This document shows positions 63,946-64,000 of a stretch of DNA of 64,000 bases, in pieces (within the stretch, counting starts at the first letter, position 1; each line of letters opens with the position of its first letter). Source of the DNA: Staphylococcus kloosii (GTDB lineage Bacteria > Bacillota > Bacilli > Staphylococcales > Staphylococcaceae); assembly GCF_003019255.1 (NCBI RefSeq), contig NZ_CP027846.1, forward strand, positions 2,232,001 through 2,296,000, in the 5' to 3' direction. The translations under genes and the position numbers were made by a program. Below the pieces are notes generated by a model. It saw nothing but the letters and a program-made list of their open reading frames with translations, was not told the origin of the DNA and made no database searches.

Positions 63946-64000
63946 TTACTCGTATATTTTTAATTGTTCTCTTAACACGCTTACATGAACTTGTCCTGGG
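63946..64000 (-). CDS. Possible 3' end of a further gene (17 codons visible)
   Basis: On the minus strand an open frame from the window edge reads PGQVHVSVLREQLKIYE and stops at 63946, 66 bases before the nitroreductase ATG. The wording looks like a real protein tail, but too little is present to name it and no terminator is visible. Confidence 0.35.
   Translation of the reverse strand, partial: PGQVHVSVLREQLKIYE

Overview
The window is a stretch of core chromosome from a low-GC (roughly one third G+C) Firmicute, almost certainly a Staphylococcus other than S. aureus. The proteins read as staphylococcal orthologues throughout (coenzyme A disulfide reductase, SpsA/SpsB, the Mnh1 antiporter, DltXABCD, the sufCDSUB order, AddAB, GluD/RocD), and the gene order follows the S. 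aureus chromosome with few changes. The species cannot be fixed from sequence reading alone; the S. saprophyticus/S. cohnii group is a guess. I see no prophage, insertion sequence, tRNA, rRNA or CRISPR array.

Layout. 1-10.6 kb: 3' part of cdr, a small membrane protein (UPF0344), a 670-bp gap with two copies of a structured repeat, a fumarylacetoacetate-hydrolase family enzyme, and the recombination helicase-nuclease addBA. 10.7-14 kb: signal peptidase spsB with its catalytically dead paralogue spsA, a VTT-domain membrane protein, and pgi. 14.3-21.2 kb: nitrogen metabolism, with argGH reading right and rocD-gluD (ornithine to glutamate to 2-oxoglutarate) reading left, then an old-yellow-enzyme oxidoreductase. 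21.3-30.1 kb: an S1-domain regulator, a cyclophilin, a KapB-like protein, the seven-gene Na+/H+ antiporter operon mnhA1-G1, and a flavoprotein. 30.1-37.7 kb: an untracked 31-codon membrane peptide gene, a hotdog thioesterase, an Na+/H+-antiporter-family permease, an M17 aminopeptidase, and two type II NADH dehydrogenases flanking an A-type Fe-S carrier and YuzB. 37.7-42.8 kb: YuzD, Nfu and the D-alanylation operon dltXABCD, including the short dltX. 43-52 kb: a dehydrogenase, NagD-like phosphatase, HepT-like protein, DUF3055, YutD, lipA, a 5'-nucleotidase-like protein, a DUF72 protein, a nitronate monooxygenase and a CNNM/CBS membrane protein. 52-60.9 kb: the Fe-S assembly operon sufCDSUB and the methionine importer metNIQ behind a SAM-I riboswitch. 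60.9-64 kb: a thioredoxin-like protein, a toprim protein, gcvH, an ArsC/Spx-like protein, another thioredoxin-like protein, a nitroreductase, and what may be the tail of one more gene.

Themes. Many genes serve redox and sulfur/Fe-S chemistry: suf, Nfu and SufA-like carriers, LipA (a radical-SAM Fe-S enzyme) with the lipoylated GcvH, AddB with its cysteine set, two NDH-2 enzymes, Cdr and several thioredoxin-fold proteins. A second theme is ion and envelope homeostasis (mnh, dlt, spsB, antiporter).

The most interesting unexplained items are non-coding or very small: (1) two 82-bp repeat cores, 78/82 identical, whose flanking outer stem shows a compensatory base change; (2) a dispersed family of four terminator hairpins sharing an apical CTGA-N5-TCAG stem; (3) two approximately 100-bp terminator-like elements with very large loops behind pepA and sufA; (4) the 31-aa membrane peptide gene with its own terminator; (5) matching ARG-box-like motifs upstream of argG and rocD.
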